A stretch of 64,000 nt of DNA from Tistlia consotensis USBA 355 (GCF_900177295.1 NZ_FWZX01000006.1:1-64000), one strand, 5' to 3'; positions 17,019 to 25,801 are shown, numbered from the stretch's first letter. The notes: generated by a model not told the origin, from the letters alone. Numbers and translations: made by a program.

Positions 17019-18566
17019 ATGAGCGGCGACGACGTCGCGGCAAGGGCCCGGGCCGGCACCGCCACCTGGGCCGGCTTCGCCATGATGTGCCTCGGCATGT
17101 TCATGGCGATCCTGGACGTCCAGGTCGTCGCGACCTCGATTCCGGCCATCCAGCGGGCGCTCGACGTCAGCCCCGACCGGATCAGCTGGATCCAGACAGC
17201 CTACCTGACCGCCGAGGTCGTGGCGATTCCGCTGACCGGCCTGCTGACCCGCATCCTGACCATGCGCTGGCTGTTCGTCGCCTCGCTCAGCCTCTTCACC
17301 CTGGCCTCGCTCGGCTGCGCGGCCAGCGGCAGCTTCGCCGAGCTGCTGTCCTGGCGGATCGTCCAGGGCCTCGCCGGCGGCACCCTGATCCCGGCGGTCT
17401 TCTCGGCCGTCTTCCTGCTGTTCCCGGTCCGGCGCCAGGGGCTGGCGACGACCCTGGCCGGCGTCCTCGCCGTGCTGGCGCCGACCGTCGGGCCGATCGT
17501 CGGCGGCTGGATCACCTCGACCTGGTCCTGGCACTGGCTGTTCCTGATCAACGTCGCGCCGGGCCTCGTCACCGCCGCCGCGGCGAGCCTGCTGCTGCCG
17601 CGCGAGCGGCCGCAGCCCGGCGTCCTGCGCCAACTCGACCCGCTCGGCCTGGCGGCGCTGGCGCTGGCGCTCTCGGCGCTCGAGATCGGCCTCAAGCAGG
17701 CGCCCGACGACGGCTGGCTGGCGGCGCCGGTGCTCGGGCTGCTCGCCCTCGCGCTCCTCGCCCTGGCCGGCTTCGTGCTGCGCTCGCTCCGGCGCGCCCG
17801 GCCGGTCGTCGAGCTGACCACGCTCGGCGAGCGCTCCTTCGCGCTCGGCTGCCTGCTGAGCTTCGTGCTCGGCATCGGCCTGTTCGGCTCGGTCTACCTG
17901 ATGCCGGTGTTCCTCGGCTTCGTGCGCGGCCACGACGCCCTGGAGATCGGCGAGATCATGCTGGTCACCGGCATCGCCCAGCTGGCGACGGCGCCGCTCG
18001 CCGTCGCGCTCGAGCGCCGGCTCGACCCGCGCCTGCTGACCGGCGCCGGCTTCCTGGTCTTCGCGACCGGCCTCGGGCTCAGCGCCTTCCAGACCGCCGA
18101 GACCGACTTCGACCAGATGTTCTGGCCGCAGGTGCTGCGCGGCGTCGCGGTGATGTTCTGCCTGCTGCCGCCGACCCGGATCGCACTCGGCGGCCTGGCG
18201 CCGGAGCGCGTGCCGGACGCCAGCGGGCTGTTCAACCTGATGCGCAACCTCGGCGGCGCGATCGGCCTGGCGCTGATCGACACGGTGATCTACGGCCGGG
18301 CGCCGCACCACGCCGCGGCCATCGTCGAGCGGCTGCGGCAGGGCGACCTCGACACGGCCCGGGCGCTCGGCCTGCCGCTCGACCAGGTCAAGGCACTGGC
18401 CGGCGGCCCGATCCCGCCGATGGTCCAGGCGATGGTGCAGCCGCTGGTCGAGCGGCTCGCCCTGGTCCGCTCGATCAACGAGGCCTGGGCGCTCGCCGCG
18501 CTCCTGACCGCCCTCGCCCTGCTGACCGTGCCCTTCGCCCGGCCGCGGCGCGACCCCGGCGCCTGA
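17019..18566 (+). CDS. DHA2-family MFS drug exporter
   Basis: 515 residues with about 14 predicted membrane helices, the DHA2 (EmrB/QacA) pattern. The N-terminal MFMAILDVQVVATSIPAI with an early Asp, and WIQTAYLTAEVVAIPLTG are typical of the EmrB group. Motif C-like GPIVGGWI is present. It is a proton-driven exporter, usually of toxic organic compounds, often with an EmrA partner. No EmrA or TolC homologue is nearby. It is divergent from ctaG across 136 bp. Confidence 0.88.
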   Translation: MSGDDVAARARAGTATWAGFAMMCLGMFMAILDVQVVATSIPAIQRALDVSPDRISWIQTAYLTAEVVAIPLTGLLTRILTMRWLFVASLSLFTLASLGCAASGSFAELLSWRIVQGLAGGTLIPAVFSAVFLLFPVRRQGLATTLAGVLAVLAPTVGPIVGGWITSTWSWHWLFLINVAPGLVTAAAASLLLPRERPQPGVLRQLDPLGLAALALALSALEIGLKQAPDDGWLAAPVLGLLALALLALAGFVLRSLRRARPVVELTTLGERSFALGCLLSFVLGIGLFGSVYLMPVFLGFVRGHDALEIGEIMLVTGIAQLATAPLAVALERRLDPRLLTGAGFLVFATGLGLSAFQTAETDFDQMFWPQVLRGVAVMFCLLPPTRIALGGLAPERVPDASGLFNLMRNLGGAIGLALIDTVIYGRAPHHAAAIVERLRQGDLDTARALGLPLDQVKALAGGPIPPMVQAMVQPLVERLALVRSINEAWALAALLTALALLTVPFARPRRDPGA

Positions 18567-18596
18567 GGGCCGGGACCGCGCGCCCGGCGCCGCGGC

Positions 18597-18971
18597 TCAG
18601 TCGCCGAGCACGCGCCGCCGCTCCTCGAACTCCTCCTTGTCGATCTCGCCGCGGGCGAAACGCTCCTTGAGGATGTCGAGGGCCGACTTGCCCCCCGAGG
18701 CATAGTGGGGCGGATAGGGCGGATGATGCGGGTGCGCCGGCCCGACCAGCCAGCGCAGCAGGACCGCCACGCCGACCACGACCAGGACGAGGACCAGGAT
18801 CATCATGATCGGGCCGAGGAACCAGCCGTGCCAGCCGTCCCCCCCCATTCCGCCGTTCCACATGTGGCCGTAGTAGTAGGGCCCCTGCTGGGCCCAGGCC
18901 GCAGCCGGCAGGCCGGAGGCCGCCGCCGAAGCGACGGCCGCCAGTCCATATCGCAGGCGTCTCGTCTTCAT
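18597..18971 (-). CDS. SHOCT-domain membrane protein
   Basis: 124 residues. An N-terminal signal (LAAVASAAASGLPAAAWA) is followed by a Gly/Tyr/Trp/Met-rich stretch, a membrane helix (IMMILVLVLVVVGVAVLL), a His/Pro-rich loop (HPHHPPYPPHY) and a C-terminal SHOCT motif (ALDILKERFARGEIDKEEF). SHOCT ends are common on small bacterial membrane proteins and help oligomerise them. The stop of the upstream repeat-protein gene is one base from this ATG, so the two are an operon. His/Met richness suggests metal contact, which is inference. Confidence 0.8.
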   Translation of the reverse strand: MKTRRLRYGLAAVASAAASGLPAAAWAQQGPYYYGHMWNGGMGGDGWHGWFLGPIMMILVLVLVVVGVAVLLRWLVGPAHPHHPPYPPHYASGGKSALDILKERFARGEIDKEEFEERRRVLGD

Positions 18972-18972
18972 G

Positions 18973-19599
18973 TCACTCGACCGGGCGCATCCAGCCGCGA
19001 TGGCGGTCGACGGCCAGCTTCTGCACCAGCGAGCCGTCCTGGGTGACGATCTCGGCGACGATCGTGTCGTCGTCCTTGGCCTCGACCTTGCCGAGCTTGA
19101 CGTGCGGGTTGCCGCCCCAGGCCAGGCGTTGATCGAGCATCTTCTTGACGTCGTCGACGGTCAGCTTCAGGTCCTGCGCCTGCGGCGTCGCATAGCCCTG
19201 GCCCATGCCATAGCCGGGTCCCATGCCGTAGCCCGGGCCCATCATCCCCGGACCCATGCCGTAGCCGGGCCCCATGCCGTAGCCCTGGCCCATCATCCCC
19301 GGGCCCATGCCGTAGCCGGGCCCCATGCCGTAGCCCTGGCCCATCATGCCCGGGCCCATGCCGTAGCCGGGACCCATGCCGTAGCCCTGGCCCATCATAC
19401 CCGGACCCGAGCCGTAGCCCTGGCACATGCCCTGGCCCATGCCGTAGCCCTGGCCCATCATGCCGTAATGCGGGCAGTCGTCGGCATCGCGGTCCATCAT
19501 GCCCTGGCCGCCCTGGCCCTGGGCGAGGCCCGGCGTCGAGAAGGCACCGAGCAGGCCGGCGGCCAGGCCGGCTGCGAGCAAGGTCTTCCTGCTGATCAT
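18973..19599 (-). CDS. Exported Met/Gly/Tyr-repeat protein
   Basis: 208 residues. A signal peptide ends near residue 27 (AFSTPGLAQ). Residues 67-134 consist of four tandem 17-residue units of the type [17 protein letters not shown], with looser Met/Gly/Tyr sequence before them. The C-terminal 70 residues form a small domain ([40 protein letters not shown]). Methionine-rich periplasmic repeats often bind Cu(I). The downstream SHOCT gene, Sco and CtaG genes fit a copper role, but no function is established. The start [11 protein letters not shown] is decided by the signal peptide and the GGAGAAGAT before it. Confidence 0.75.
   Translation of the reverse strand: MISRKTLLAAGLAAGLLGAFSTPGLAQGQGGQGMMDRDADDCPHYGMMGQGYGMGQGMCQGYGSGPGMMGQGYGMGPGYGMGPGMMGQGYGMGPGYGMGPGMMGQGYGMGPGYGMGPGMMGPGYGMGPGYGMGQGYATPQAQDLKLTVDDVKKMLDQRLAWGGNPHVKLGKVEAKDDDTIVAEIVTQDGSLVQKLAVDRHRGWMRPVE
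19198..19401 (-). repeat. Four tandem 51-bp coding repeats
   Basis: 204 bp encoding four 17-residue Gly/Met/Tyr units. The copies differ at a few bases and the last has two residue changes (MMGP for MMGQ, and a final Gln). Copy number could vary between strains. Confidence 0.9.
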
Positions 19600-19858
19600 C
19601 GAATCTTCTCCTGAGAAGCACGGCAGCCGCTCAGCGGCGCCTGGAGCCACTCTGAGGAAGAGCGGGCAGCCGGGCATTGAGCCGTGTCAAACCCGGTTGC
19701 GGCGCACCGGGAGCGCGCGCAATCGTCGCGGGGGCCGCCCGACCGCTCCGACGGCAGGGCTGCCACCCCCCGCGGCGCCTTGCCTTCGCCGGCGCCTGCC
19801 GCCATCTTCTGCGGCGAACCCGGACAAGAGACCGCGACCGGAACGGAAGGGGACAGCC

Positions 19859-20299
19859 TTGCGCTACCTGCACACCATGATCCGCATCAGCGACATCGAT
19901 GAGTCGCTCGACTTCTTCGTCAACAAGGTCGGCTTCGTCGAGACCCGCCGCTTCGAGAGCGAGAAGGGCCGCTACACCCTGGTCTTCCTGGCCGCGCCCG
20001 ACGACGCCGAGCGTGCCAAGGGCGAGCGCTCGCCGGAGATCGAGCTGACCTTCAACTGGGATCCCGAGGACTACAAGGGCGGCCGCAACTTCGGCCACCT
20101 GGCCTTCCAGGTGAAGGACATCTACGCCCAGTGCCAGCGGATGATGGACGCCGGCGTCACGATCCTGCGGCCGCCGCGCGACGGCCGCATGGCCTTCGTG
20201 CGCTCGCCCGACGGCATCTCGCTGGAGTTCCTGCAGGCTGGCGACGCCCTGCCGCCGGCCGAGCCCTGGAGCTCGATGCCGAACACCGGCAGCTGGTAG
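19859..20299 (+). CDS. gloA: Lactoylglutathione lyase (glyoxalase I)
   Basis: 146 residues, VOC fold. It isomerises the hemithioacetal of methylglyoxal and glutathione to S-lactoylglutathione. The four metal ligands can be placed: His in YLHTMIRI, Glu in IELTFNW, His in [10 protein letters not shown] and Glu in ISLEFLQ. The start is taken as TTG at 19859 because GGAAGGGGA lies five bases upstream and the N-terminus then matches family members. An ATG six codons later is an alternative that would lose the first ligand. A terminator follows directly. Confidence 0.92.
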   Translation: MRYLHTMIRISDIDESLDFFVNKVGFVETRRFESEKGRYTLVFLAAPDDAERAKGERSPEIELTFNWDPEDYKGGRNFGHLAFQVKDIYAQCQRMMDAGVTILRPPRDGRMAFVRSPDGISLEFLQAGDALPPAEPWSSMPNTGSW

Positions 20300-20326
20300 G
20301 CCCGGCCCGAGAGGCCGATGGAGACG

Positions 20327-20359
20327 AGGGGCGCCCTGCGGGGCGCCCCTTTCTTCTTT
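20327..20359 (+). terminator. Rho-independent terminator after gloA
   Basis: A perfect 10-bp stem (20327-20336 with 20341-20350), loop TGCG, then TTCTTCTTT. It also lies at the 3' end of the convergent citrate-synthase-like gene. Confidence 0.85.
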
Positions 20360-21561
20360 CAGGCGGCCGGCGCGACCGCCGGTCCGACGTAGTGGGCGCG
20401 CGGCCGGATCAGCTCGCCGCTCGCGCGCTGCTCCAGGCCATGGGCCAGCCAGCCGACGGCGCGCGCCAGGGCGAAGAGCAGCAGCGGCGCCTGCGGCGGC
20501 AGCCCGTGGGCGGCGGCCAGGGCGGCCAGGGCGAAGTCGATGTTCGGCGGCTCGCCGGTCGCCGCCTCGGCGGCCCGGCGCAGCCCGGCGAAGACCTCCG
20601 GCAGCTCGAAGCGGGCCAGCAGGGCCGCGGCCCGGCAGTCGCCCTCCGGATAGAGCCGGTGCCCGAAGGCCGGCAGCGGACGTCCCTCGGCGAGACAGGC
20701 GCGCACGGCGGCCTGCGGGCCGGACCGCCCGGCCGCCTCGGCCAGCGCCCGCACGCCCTCTGAGGCGCCGCCGTGCAGCGGCCCGCTCAGGGCCGCGAGG
20801 CCGGCGAGCAGGCCCGCGGACAGCGAGGCGCCGGTCGAGACCGTGACCCGGACCGCGAAGGTCGAGGCGTTGAGCTCGTGGTCGGCGAGCAGCACCAGGG
20901 CCCGGCGGATCGCGTCCTCGGCCCCGGGCCGCCCCCAGGCCAGAGCGGCACGCCGGTGCAGCGGCTCGCCGCCCCGGCCCGGGGCAGCCACAGGGCCGAG
21001 CGGCGCCGGGCCGAGCGGCGCCGGGCCGGGCGGCGCCGGGCCAAGCAGCGCCGCGCCGAGCCCGCCGAGCAGCCCGGCGGCCTCGCGCTGCAGCACCGCC
21101 GGTGACCGGCCGAGCGACGGCAGGTCGCGGGCCGCGCGCCCGGCGAGCCAGGCGAAGGCGGCGGCCAGGGGTCCGTCCCCGGCGCCCGGCGGCTCCGCCG
21201 GTCCCCACGCCAGGTCCTCGGCCTGCCAGAGCAGGGCCGCGACCTCCTCCAGCGTCGCCGTGGCGGACAGGGCGACGGCATCGCGGCCCCGGTAGAACAG
21301 CCGGCCGGCGACGATGGTCGAGAGCGCCGAGGACAGCACCGGGTCGCCCCAGCGGATCGCCTCGGCCGCGACCGTCCCGGCGCTGCGCCGGCCGCCCCGC
21401 CGCTCGGCCAGCCGCTCGACGTCGGCGGCGCTGTAGAGGCTGCGGCGCGGATCCGCGGGGTCGGGCTTGGCCCGCACCCGGCCGCGGCTGACGTTGGCGT
21501 AGAGCGTCTGCGGCTTGCTGCCGAGCCGGGCCAGCGCCTCCCTGGCGGTCATCCAGGTCAT
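20359..21561 (-). CDS. Citrate-synthase-like protein with N-terminal helix-turn-helix
   Basis: 400 residues. The N-terminus (about 5-60) is an excisionase/MerR-like helix-turn-helix (TAREALARLGSKPQTLYANV, ending in SLYSAADVERLAE). The rest is a citrate-synthase fold with the catalytic His in GPLHGGA, the His/Arg in FGHRLY and the Asp in NIDFAL. A Pro/Gly/Ala-rich insert near residue 185 is encoded by short DNA repeats. Such HTH-citrate synthases are known in proteobacteria but their role is unclear. The start at 21561 was preferred because the frame's first ATG (21603) would place two perfect palindromes inside the coding region. It is divergent from a second citrate-synthase-like gene. Confidence 0.8.
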   Translation of the reverse strand: MTWMTAREALARLGSKPQTLYANVSRGRVRAKPDPADPRRSLYSAADVERLAERRGGRRSAGTVAAEAIRWGDPVLSSALSTIVAGRLFYRGRDAVALSATATLEEVAALLWQAEDLAWGPAEPPGAGDGPLAAAFAWLAGRAARDLPSLGRSPAVLQREAAGLLGGLGAALLGPAPPGPAPLGPAPLGPVAAPGRGGEPLHRRAALAWGRPGAEDAIRRALVLLADHELNASTFAVRVTVSTGASLSAGLLAGLAALSGPLHGGASEGVRALAEAAGRSGPQAAVRACLAEGRPLPAFGHRLYPEGDCRAAALLARFELPEVFAGLRRAAEAATGEPPNIDFALAALAAAHGLPPQAPLLLFALARAVGWLAHGLEQRASGELIRPRAHYVGPAVAPAA

Positions 21562-21566
21562 CTTAC

Positions 21567-21597
21567 ATTGATCAATTTCATCAAGATTGACGTCAAT
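21567..21597. promoter_or_regulatory. Two perfect palindromes between divergent citrate-synthase-like genes
   Basis: ATTGATCAAT (21567-21576) and ATTGACGTCAAT (21586-21597) are both perfect palindromes sharing ATTGA/TCAAT arms. Their centres are 20 bp apart, two helical turns. The gap is otherwise AT-rich for this genome. They are candidate operators, most simply for the HTH domain of the leftward protein. Confidence 0.6.
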
Positions 21598-21639
21598 CAT
21601 CATGGGCGCGATCTAGCGGAAAAGCAAAGGAGAAGCCCC

Positions 21640-22767
21640 ATGAGTTCCGCAAGCGTGACGATCGCCGACAGGATGCCCGAAGCCGCCTCCGGCCTGGACG
21701 ACGTGGTGGTCGCCGAGACCGTGCTGTCGGAGGTCGACGGCGCCGCCGGCCGGCTGGTGATCCGCGGCCGGCCGCTCGACGCCCTGGCCGGCCGGGCGAG
21801 CGCGGAGGCGGTCGCGGCCCTGCTGCTCGACGGCTTCTTTCCCGACCTGCCGGACGACCTGCCGGCCGCGCTCGGCGCCGCGCGCGCCGAGGTCTTCGCC
21901 GAGCTGGCAGCCGCCGACGCCGGCATCCGCCGCCTGCCACCGGTCGAGGCGCTGCGCGCCCTGAGCGCGCGCCTCGCCGACGGCGACGACCTCGCGACCG
22001 CGCTGCGCCTGATCGCGGCGCCGGCGGTGCTGACGCCGGGCCTGGTCCGCCTCGCCCGCGGGCTCGAGCCGGTCGCGCCCGATCCGGCGCTCGGCCAGGC
22101 CGCCGACGTGCTGCGCATGCTGCACGGCACGATGCCGGATGCCGCCCAGGCGGCGGCGCTCGACCGCTACCTGGTGACGGTCGCCGACCACGGCCTCAAC
22201 GCCTCGACCTTCGCGGCACGCGTCGTCGCCTCGACCCGCGCCGGCCTGACCTCGGCCTGGCTGGCCGCGCTCGGCGCCCTCAAGGGCCCGCTGCACGGCG
22301 GCGCGCCGGGGCCGGTGCTCGACATGCTCGATGCCGTCGGCATGCCGGAGCGGGCCGAGGCCTGGCTGTCCGGCGCCCTCGACCGCGGCGAGCGGCTGAT
22401 GGGCTTTGGCCACCGCATCTACCGGGTCCGCGACCCGCGCGCCGACGCCCTCAAGGCCGGCGTCGCGGCCCTGGCCGCGGCCGGCCGGGTCGACGCCGGC
22501 CGCCTGCGGCTCGCCGAGGCCGTCGAGGCGGCGGCCCTGGCCCTGCTCGCCCGCCGCAAGCCGGGCCGGCCGCTGGAGACCAACGTCGAGTTCTACACGG
22601 CCCTGCTGCTGGAGGCGCTCGGCTTCCCGCGCGAGACCTTCACCTGCGTCTTCGCGCTCGGCCGGGGCCCCGGCTGGCTCGCCCATGCCCGCGAGCAGGT
22701 CGCCACCGGCCGCCTGCTGCGGCCGCAGTCGCGCTACGTCGGGCCGCGGCCGCGCGAGGCGGCCTGA
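21640..22767 (+). CDS. Citrate synthase/2-methylcitrate synthase-like protein
   Basis: 375 residues of citrate-synthase fold without the HTH domain. Motifs: GPLHGGAPG, MGFGHRIYRVRDPRADAL and ETNVEFYTALLLEALGFP. The usual catalytic Asp of the last motif is Glu here (NVEF rather than NVDF). The start at 21640 follows AAAGGAGAAG. It is divergent from the HTH version, and the two proteins share the same C-terminal pattern ending RYVGP or HYVGP, so they are paralogues and may form a hetero-oligomer. Housekeeping gltA is expected elsewhere. Confidence 0.82.
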   Translation: MSSASVTIADRMPEAASGLDDVVVAETVLSEVDGAAGRLVIRGRPLDALAGRASAEAVAALLLDGFFPDLPDDLPAALGAARAEVFAELAAADAGIRRLPPVEALRALSARLADGDDLATALRLIAAPAVLTPGLVRLARGLEPVAPDPALGQAADVLRMLHGTMPDAAQAAALDRYLVTVADHGLNASTFAARVVASTRAGLTSAWLAALGALKGPLHGGAPGPVLDMLDAVGMPERAEAWLSGALDRGERLMGFGHRIYRVRDPRADALKAGVAALAAAGRVDAGRLRLAEAVEAAALALLARRKPGRPLETNVEFYTALLLEALGFPRETFTCVFALGRGPGWLAHAREQVATGRLLRPQSRYVGPRPREAA

Positions 22768-22776
22768 GGGTCCCCC

Positions 22777-23412
22777 CTAGCGCCGGGCGAACAGCAGACC
22801 GGCGCCGAAGCCTAGGAACAGGCAACCGGTCAGGCGGTCGAGCAGGCGCACGACCCCGGGCCGCTGCAGCGCCCGGGCGAGCGGCCGGGTTGCCAGGATC
22901 AGGCCGCTGCACCAGGCGAGGCCGAGCAGCACGTGGATGCCGGCGAGCAGGAAGCACCAGCCCCCGACCGCGATTCCCAAGGGAAGCTCGTGGGGCACGA
23001 ACTGCGGCAGGAAGGACACGTAGAAGACGCCGACCTTCGGGTTCAGCAGGTTGCCGGCGAGACCCTTCCAGAACCAGTCGAGCCGGCCGCCCGCCGGCGA
23101 CGCCGCCGCCCGCTCGATCCCGCTGCGCGGCCGGCGCAGCAGCTGCAGGCCGAGCCAGCCGAGGTAGCCGGCGCCGCACCACTTGAGGATCTCGAAGGCG
23201 AGCTGCGAGGCGGCGAGCAGGGCCGCCAGGCCGAGCGCCACGGCGGCACCCCAGACCAGGCAGCCGGCATTGATGCCGAGCGCCGCCGCAGCGGCCCGGC
23301 GCGCGCCCTCGACCGCGGCGGTGCGCAGCACCAGGGCGGTGTCTAGGCCCGGCGTGATGGTCAGGAGGCCGGCGGCCAGCAGGAAGGCGACGAGGGACTC
23401 GGTGACGGTCAT
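22777..23412 (-). CDS. LysE-family amino acid exporter
   Basis: 211 residues with about six membrane helices. Family signatures are LLTITPGLDTALVLRTA near the N-terminus and LAGNLLNPKVGVFYVSFLPQF in the middle. LysE/RhtB proteins export basic or hydroxylated amino acids. It is convergent with the citrate-synthase-like gene, nine bases apart. The start at 23412 (MTVTESLVAFL) places the first helix at the N-terminus as in the family. Substrate unknown. Confidence 0.88.
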   Translation of the reverse strand: MTVTESLVAFLLAAGLLTITPGLDTALVLRTAAVEGARRAAAAALGINAGCLVWGAAVALGLAALLAASQLAFEILKWCGAGYLGWLGLQLLRRPRSGIERAAASPAGGRLDWFWKGLAGNLLNPKVGVFYVSFLPQFVPHELPLGIAVGGWCFLLAGIHVLLGLAWCSGLILATRPLARALQRPGVVRLLDRLTGCLFLGFGAGLLFARR

Positions 23413-23740
23413 GGCGGCTCCCGCTGCTTGCGGCCGGAGGCTCGCCCGGACCGCCGGCGCCCTTCTATCCGCTCCTTGCACAGGCGGGAAGCAGTCGGCG
23501 GCCAAGCGGCTTGGCCTCGGCGGCCGCGGCCGGTATCCTGCTGCCCATGGAGTCCCGGATCGGCAGCCCCCGCTATGCCCCCCTCGGCCAGCCGCGCACG
23601 CGGCACGCCGAGCTGCTGATCCTCTGCGCGCGCATCGGCTACAACCCCTAGCGGCGGCCCGACGACCGACCGGCGCCCTGCCCCCGTCCGGCGGGAGGCG
23701 CCCTCCTCTCTCGTCAAGCCAAGCCGAAAGGATTCAGCCG
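23413..23740. other. 328-bp gap upstream of spuC
   Basis: Divergent control region of the LysE gene and spuC. It contains one small frame, ATG at 23547 to TAG at 23651 (34 codons, MESRIGSPRYAPLG...), with no ribosome site and no recognised match. No terminator or clear promoter hexamers were identified. Confidence 0.4.
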
Positions 23741-25138
23741 ATGTCGACCCAGACCAGCGACAAGCCCGCCCGCAACACCACCGCCTGGTGGCGCGAGGCG
23801 GACCGCAAGCATCATCTCAGCCCCTTCACCGACTACAAGCAGCTCAAGGAGTCGGAGGCCGGCGCCCGCATCGTCACCAGGGCCGAGGGCGTCTGGCTGA
23901 CCGATTCCGAGGGCGTGCGCATCCTCGACGGCATGGCCGGCCTGTGGTGCGTCAACGTCGGCTACGGCCGCAAGGAGCTGGCCGAGGCGGCCTACAAGCA
24001 GATGCTGGAGCTGCCCTACTACAACACCTTCTTCAAGACCGCGACGCCGCCGCCGGTCGAGCTGGCCGAGAAGCTGGCCGAGATCACGCCGGCCGGCCTC
24101 GACATGGTGTTCTACGGCTCGTCCGGCTCGGAATCGAACGACACGGTCGCGCGCCTCGCCCGCTTCTACTGGAAGCTCAAGGGCAAGCCGGAGAAGGCGC
24201 ACTTCATCAGCCGGACCTACGCCTACCACGGCTCGACCATGGCCGCGGCCTCGCTCGGCGGCATGACGCCGATGCAGGAGGGCTACGGCCTGCCGCTGCC
24301 CGGCTTCCACCACGTCGACCCGCCCTACTGGTTCGACTTCGGCGGCGAGCTCGACCGCGAGGAGTTCGGCCGCCAGGCGGCGAAGCAGGTCGAGGACAAG
24401 ATCCTGGAGATCGGCCCGGACAAGGTCGCCGCCTTCATCGGCGAGCCGATCCAGGGTGCCGGCGGCGTGATCATCCCGCCGGACAGCTACTGGCCGGAGA
24501 TCCAGCGGATCTGCCGCCAGTACGACGTGCTGCTGGTCGCCGACGAGGTGATCTGCGGCTTCGGACGGACCGGCTACATGTTCGCCTCGGAGCACTTCGG
24601 CATCGAGCCGGACATGATGACCATGGCCAAGGGCATCACCTCCGGCTACATCCCGCTGTCCGGCGTGATGGTCAGCGGCGAGATCGGCCGCACCCTGGTC
24701 GAGGCCGGCGGCGAGTTCTTCCACGGCTACACCTACTCGGGCCATCCGACGGCCTGCGCCGTGGCGCTCGCCAACATCGACATCATCGAGCGCGAGGAGC
24801 TGGTCCGGAAGGTCCGCGAGGAGACCGGCCCGCACCTGGCGAAGCGCCTCGCCGAGCTGGCCGAGCACCCGATCGTCGGCGAGGTCCGCTCGCTCGGGCT
24901 GATCGGCGCCCTCGAGATCGTCCAGAAGAAGCGCCCGCGCACCCGCTTCCCGGGCAACGGCAAGGCCGGCACGATCTGCCGCGACCACTGCTTCGCCCAC
25001 AACGTGGTGCTGCGCGCCGTGCGCGACGGCATGGTGATGGCGCCGCCGCTGACCATCTCGACGGAGGAGATCGACGAGCTGGTCTCGCGCCTCAGGACCT
25101 GCCTCGACCTGACCGCGAAGGACCTGGGGGCCGGCTGA
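23741..25138 (+). CDS. spuC: Putrescine (polyamine):pyruvate aminotransferase
   Basis: 465-residue class III PLP aminotransferase of the SpuC group, transferring an amino group of putrescine to pyruvate to give 4-aminobutanal and alanine. Signatures: HLSPFTDYKQL near the N-terminus, LDGMAGLWCVNVGYGRKEL, FYGSSGSESNDT, DEVICGFGRTG, and the PLP lysine in TMAKGITSGYIPLSG. An AAAGGA ribosome site precedes ATG. It offers a direct alternative to the gamma-glutamyl (Puu) route. Related enzymes act on other amines, so exact substrate is inferred. Confidence 0.88.
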   Translation: MSTQTSDKPARNTTAWWREADRKHHLSPFTDYKQLKESEAGARIVTRAEGVWLTDSEGVRILDGMAGLWCVNVGYGRKELAEAAYKQMLELPYYNTFFKTATPPPVELAEKLAEITPAGLDMVFYGSSGSESNDTVARLARFYWKLKGKPEKAHFISRTYAYHGSTMAAASLGGMTPMQEGYGLPLPGFHHVDPPYWFDFGGELDREEFGRQAAKQVEDKILEIGPDKVAAFIGEPIQGAGGVIIPPDSYWPEIQRICRQYDVLLVADEVICGFGRTGYMFASEHFGIEPDMMTMAKGITSGYIPLSGVMVSGEIGRTLVEAGGEFFHGYTYSGHPTACAVALANIDIIEREELVRKVREETGPHLAKRLAELAEHPIVGEVRSLGLIGALEIVQKKRPRTRFPGNGKAGTICRDHCFAHNVVLRAVRDGMVMAPPLTISTEEIDELVSRLRTCLDLTAKDLGAG

Positions 25139-25152
25139 GGCAGCGCAGGCGT

Positions 25153-25228
25153 CCCCCTCACCCCGCCCCTCTCCCCTCAGGGGAGAGGGAGGGGCCCGCG
25201 GCCGTCAGGCCGTGGGAGGGTGAGGGGG
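25153..25228. repeat. Dispersed palindromic repeat, family A, copy 1
   Basis: About 76 bp with the core CTCTCCCCTCAGGGGAGAG hairpin followed by GGAGGGGCCCGCG and a flank ending GTGGGAGGGTGAGGGG. Matching copies lie at 40943-41001 (inverted) and 41023-41086. This copy runs through the 3' end of the GNAT gene and encodes its last 23 or so residues. Confidence 0.85.
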
Positions 25229-25801
25229 CCGCTCGCGCAGGCGCCGATGCCGCCAGCGCCGGCAGGTCGTCCCAGACGTAGGCCAGGTTGTCGGAGCGCC
25301 AGAGCGGGCCGCGGTCCCGGTAGGCCGTGAGCCGACGGCCGCCGAGCGCCTCGTAGAAGGCGATCGCCGGGTCGTTGCCGACGACGACGCCGAGCGCGAG
25401 GCCGCCGTAGCCGCGTGCCAGCAGCCCACCGGCGAGCGCCGCGAGCAGCCGGCGGCCGAGGCCCTGGCGCGCGAAGCCGGCGGCGACGTAGAGCAGCTTG
25501 ACCTCGCCGCGGGCGCCGAACACCGGATCGCTCGGCGGACCGGCGACGCCGAAGCCGGCGAGCCCACCGGCCGCCTCGGCGACCAGCACGATCCGCTCGG
25601 GATCCGCCAGCATCTCCCGCCAGCGCCCGAGGCGCCGTTCGACATCGAGCGTGGCCACGGTCTCCGGCGGCGCCAGCTCGCGGTAGGTCTCGCGCCAGAT
25701 CGCGACGTGCAGCATTGTCAGGGTCTCGGCCTCGGAGCGACGGGCCGGCCGCAGTGCGACCGCAGCCCCAGCGGTCGCCCCGGGAGCGGCGACGGCGGCG
25801 G

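Noticed and set aside
19198-19401. Regular 51-bp repeats that might suggest a CRISPR array
   Set aside because: The units are contiguous with no unique spacers, keep the reading frame and encode a Gly/Met/Tyr repeat. No cas gene is present.
23547-23651. 34-codon frame between the LysE gene and spuC
   Set aside because: No ribosome site, no recognised similarity, and short frames are frequent in GC-rich gaps. Mentioned in the gap entry but not called as a gene.
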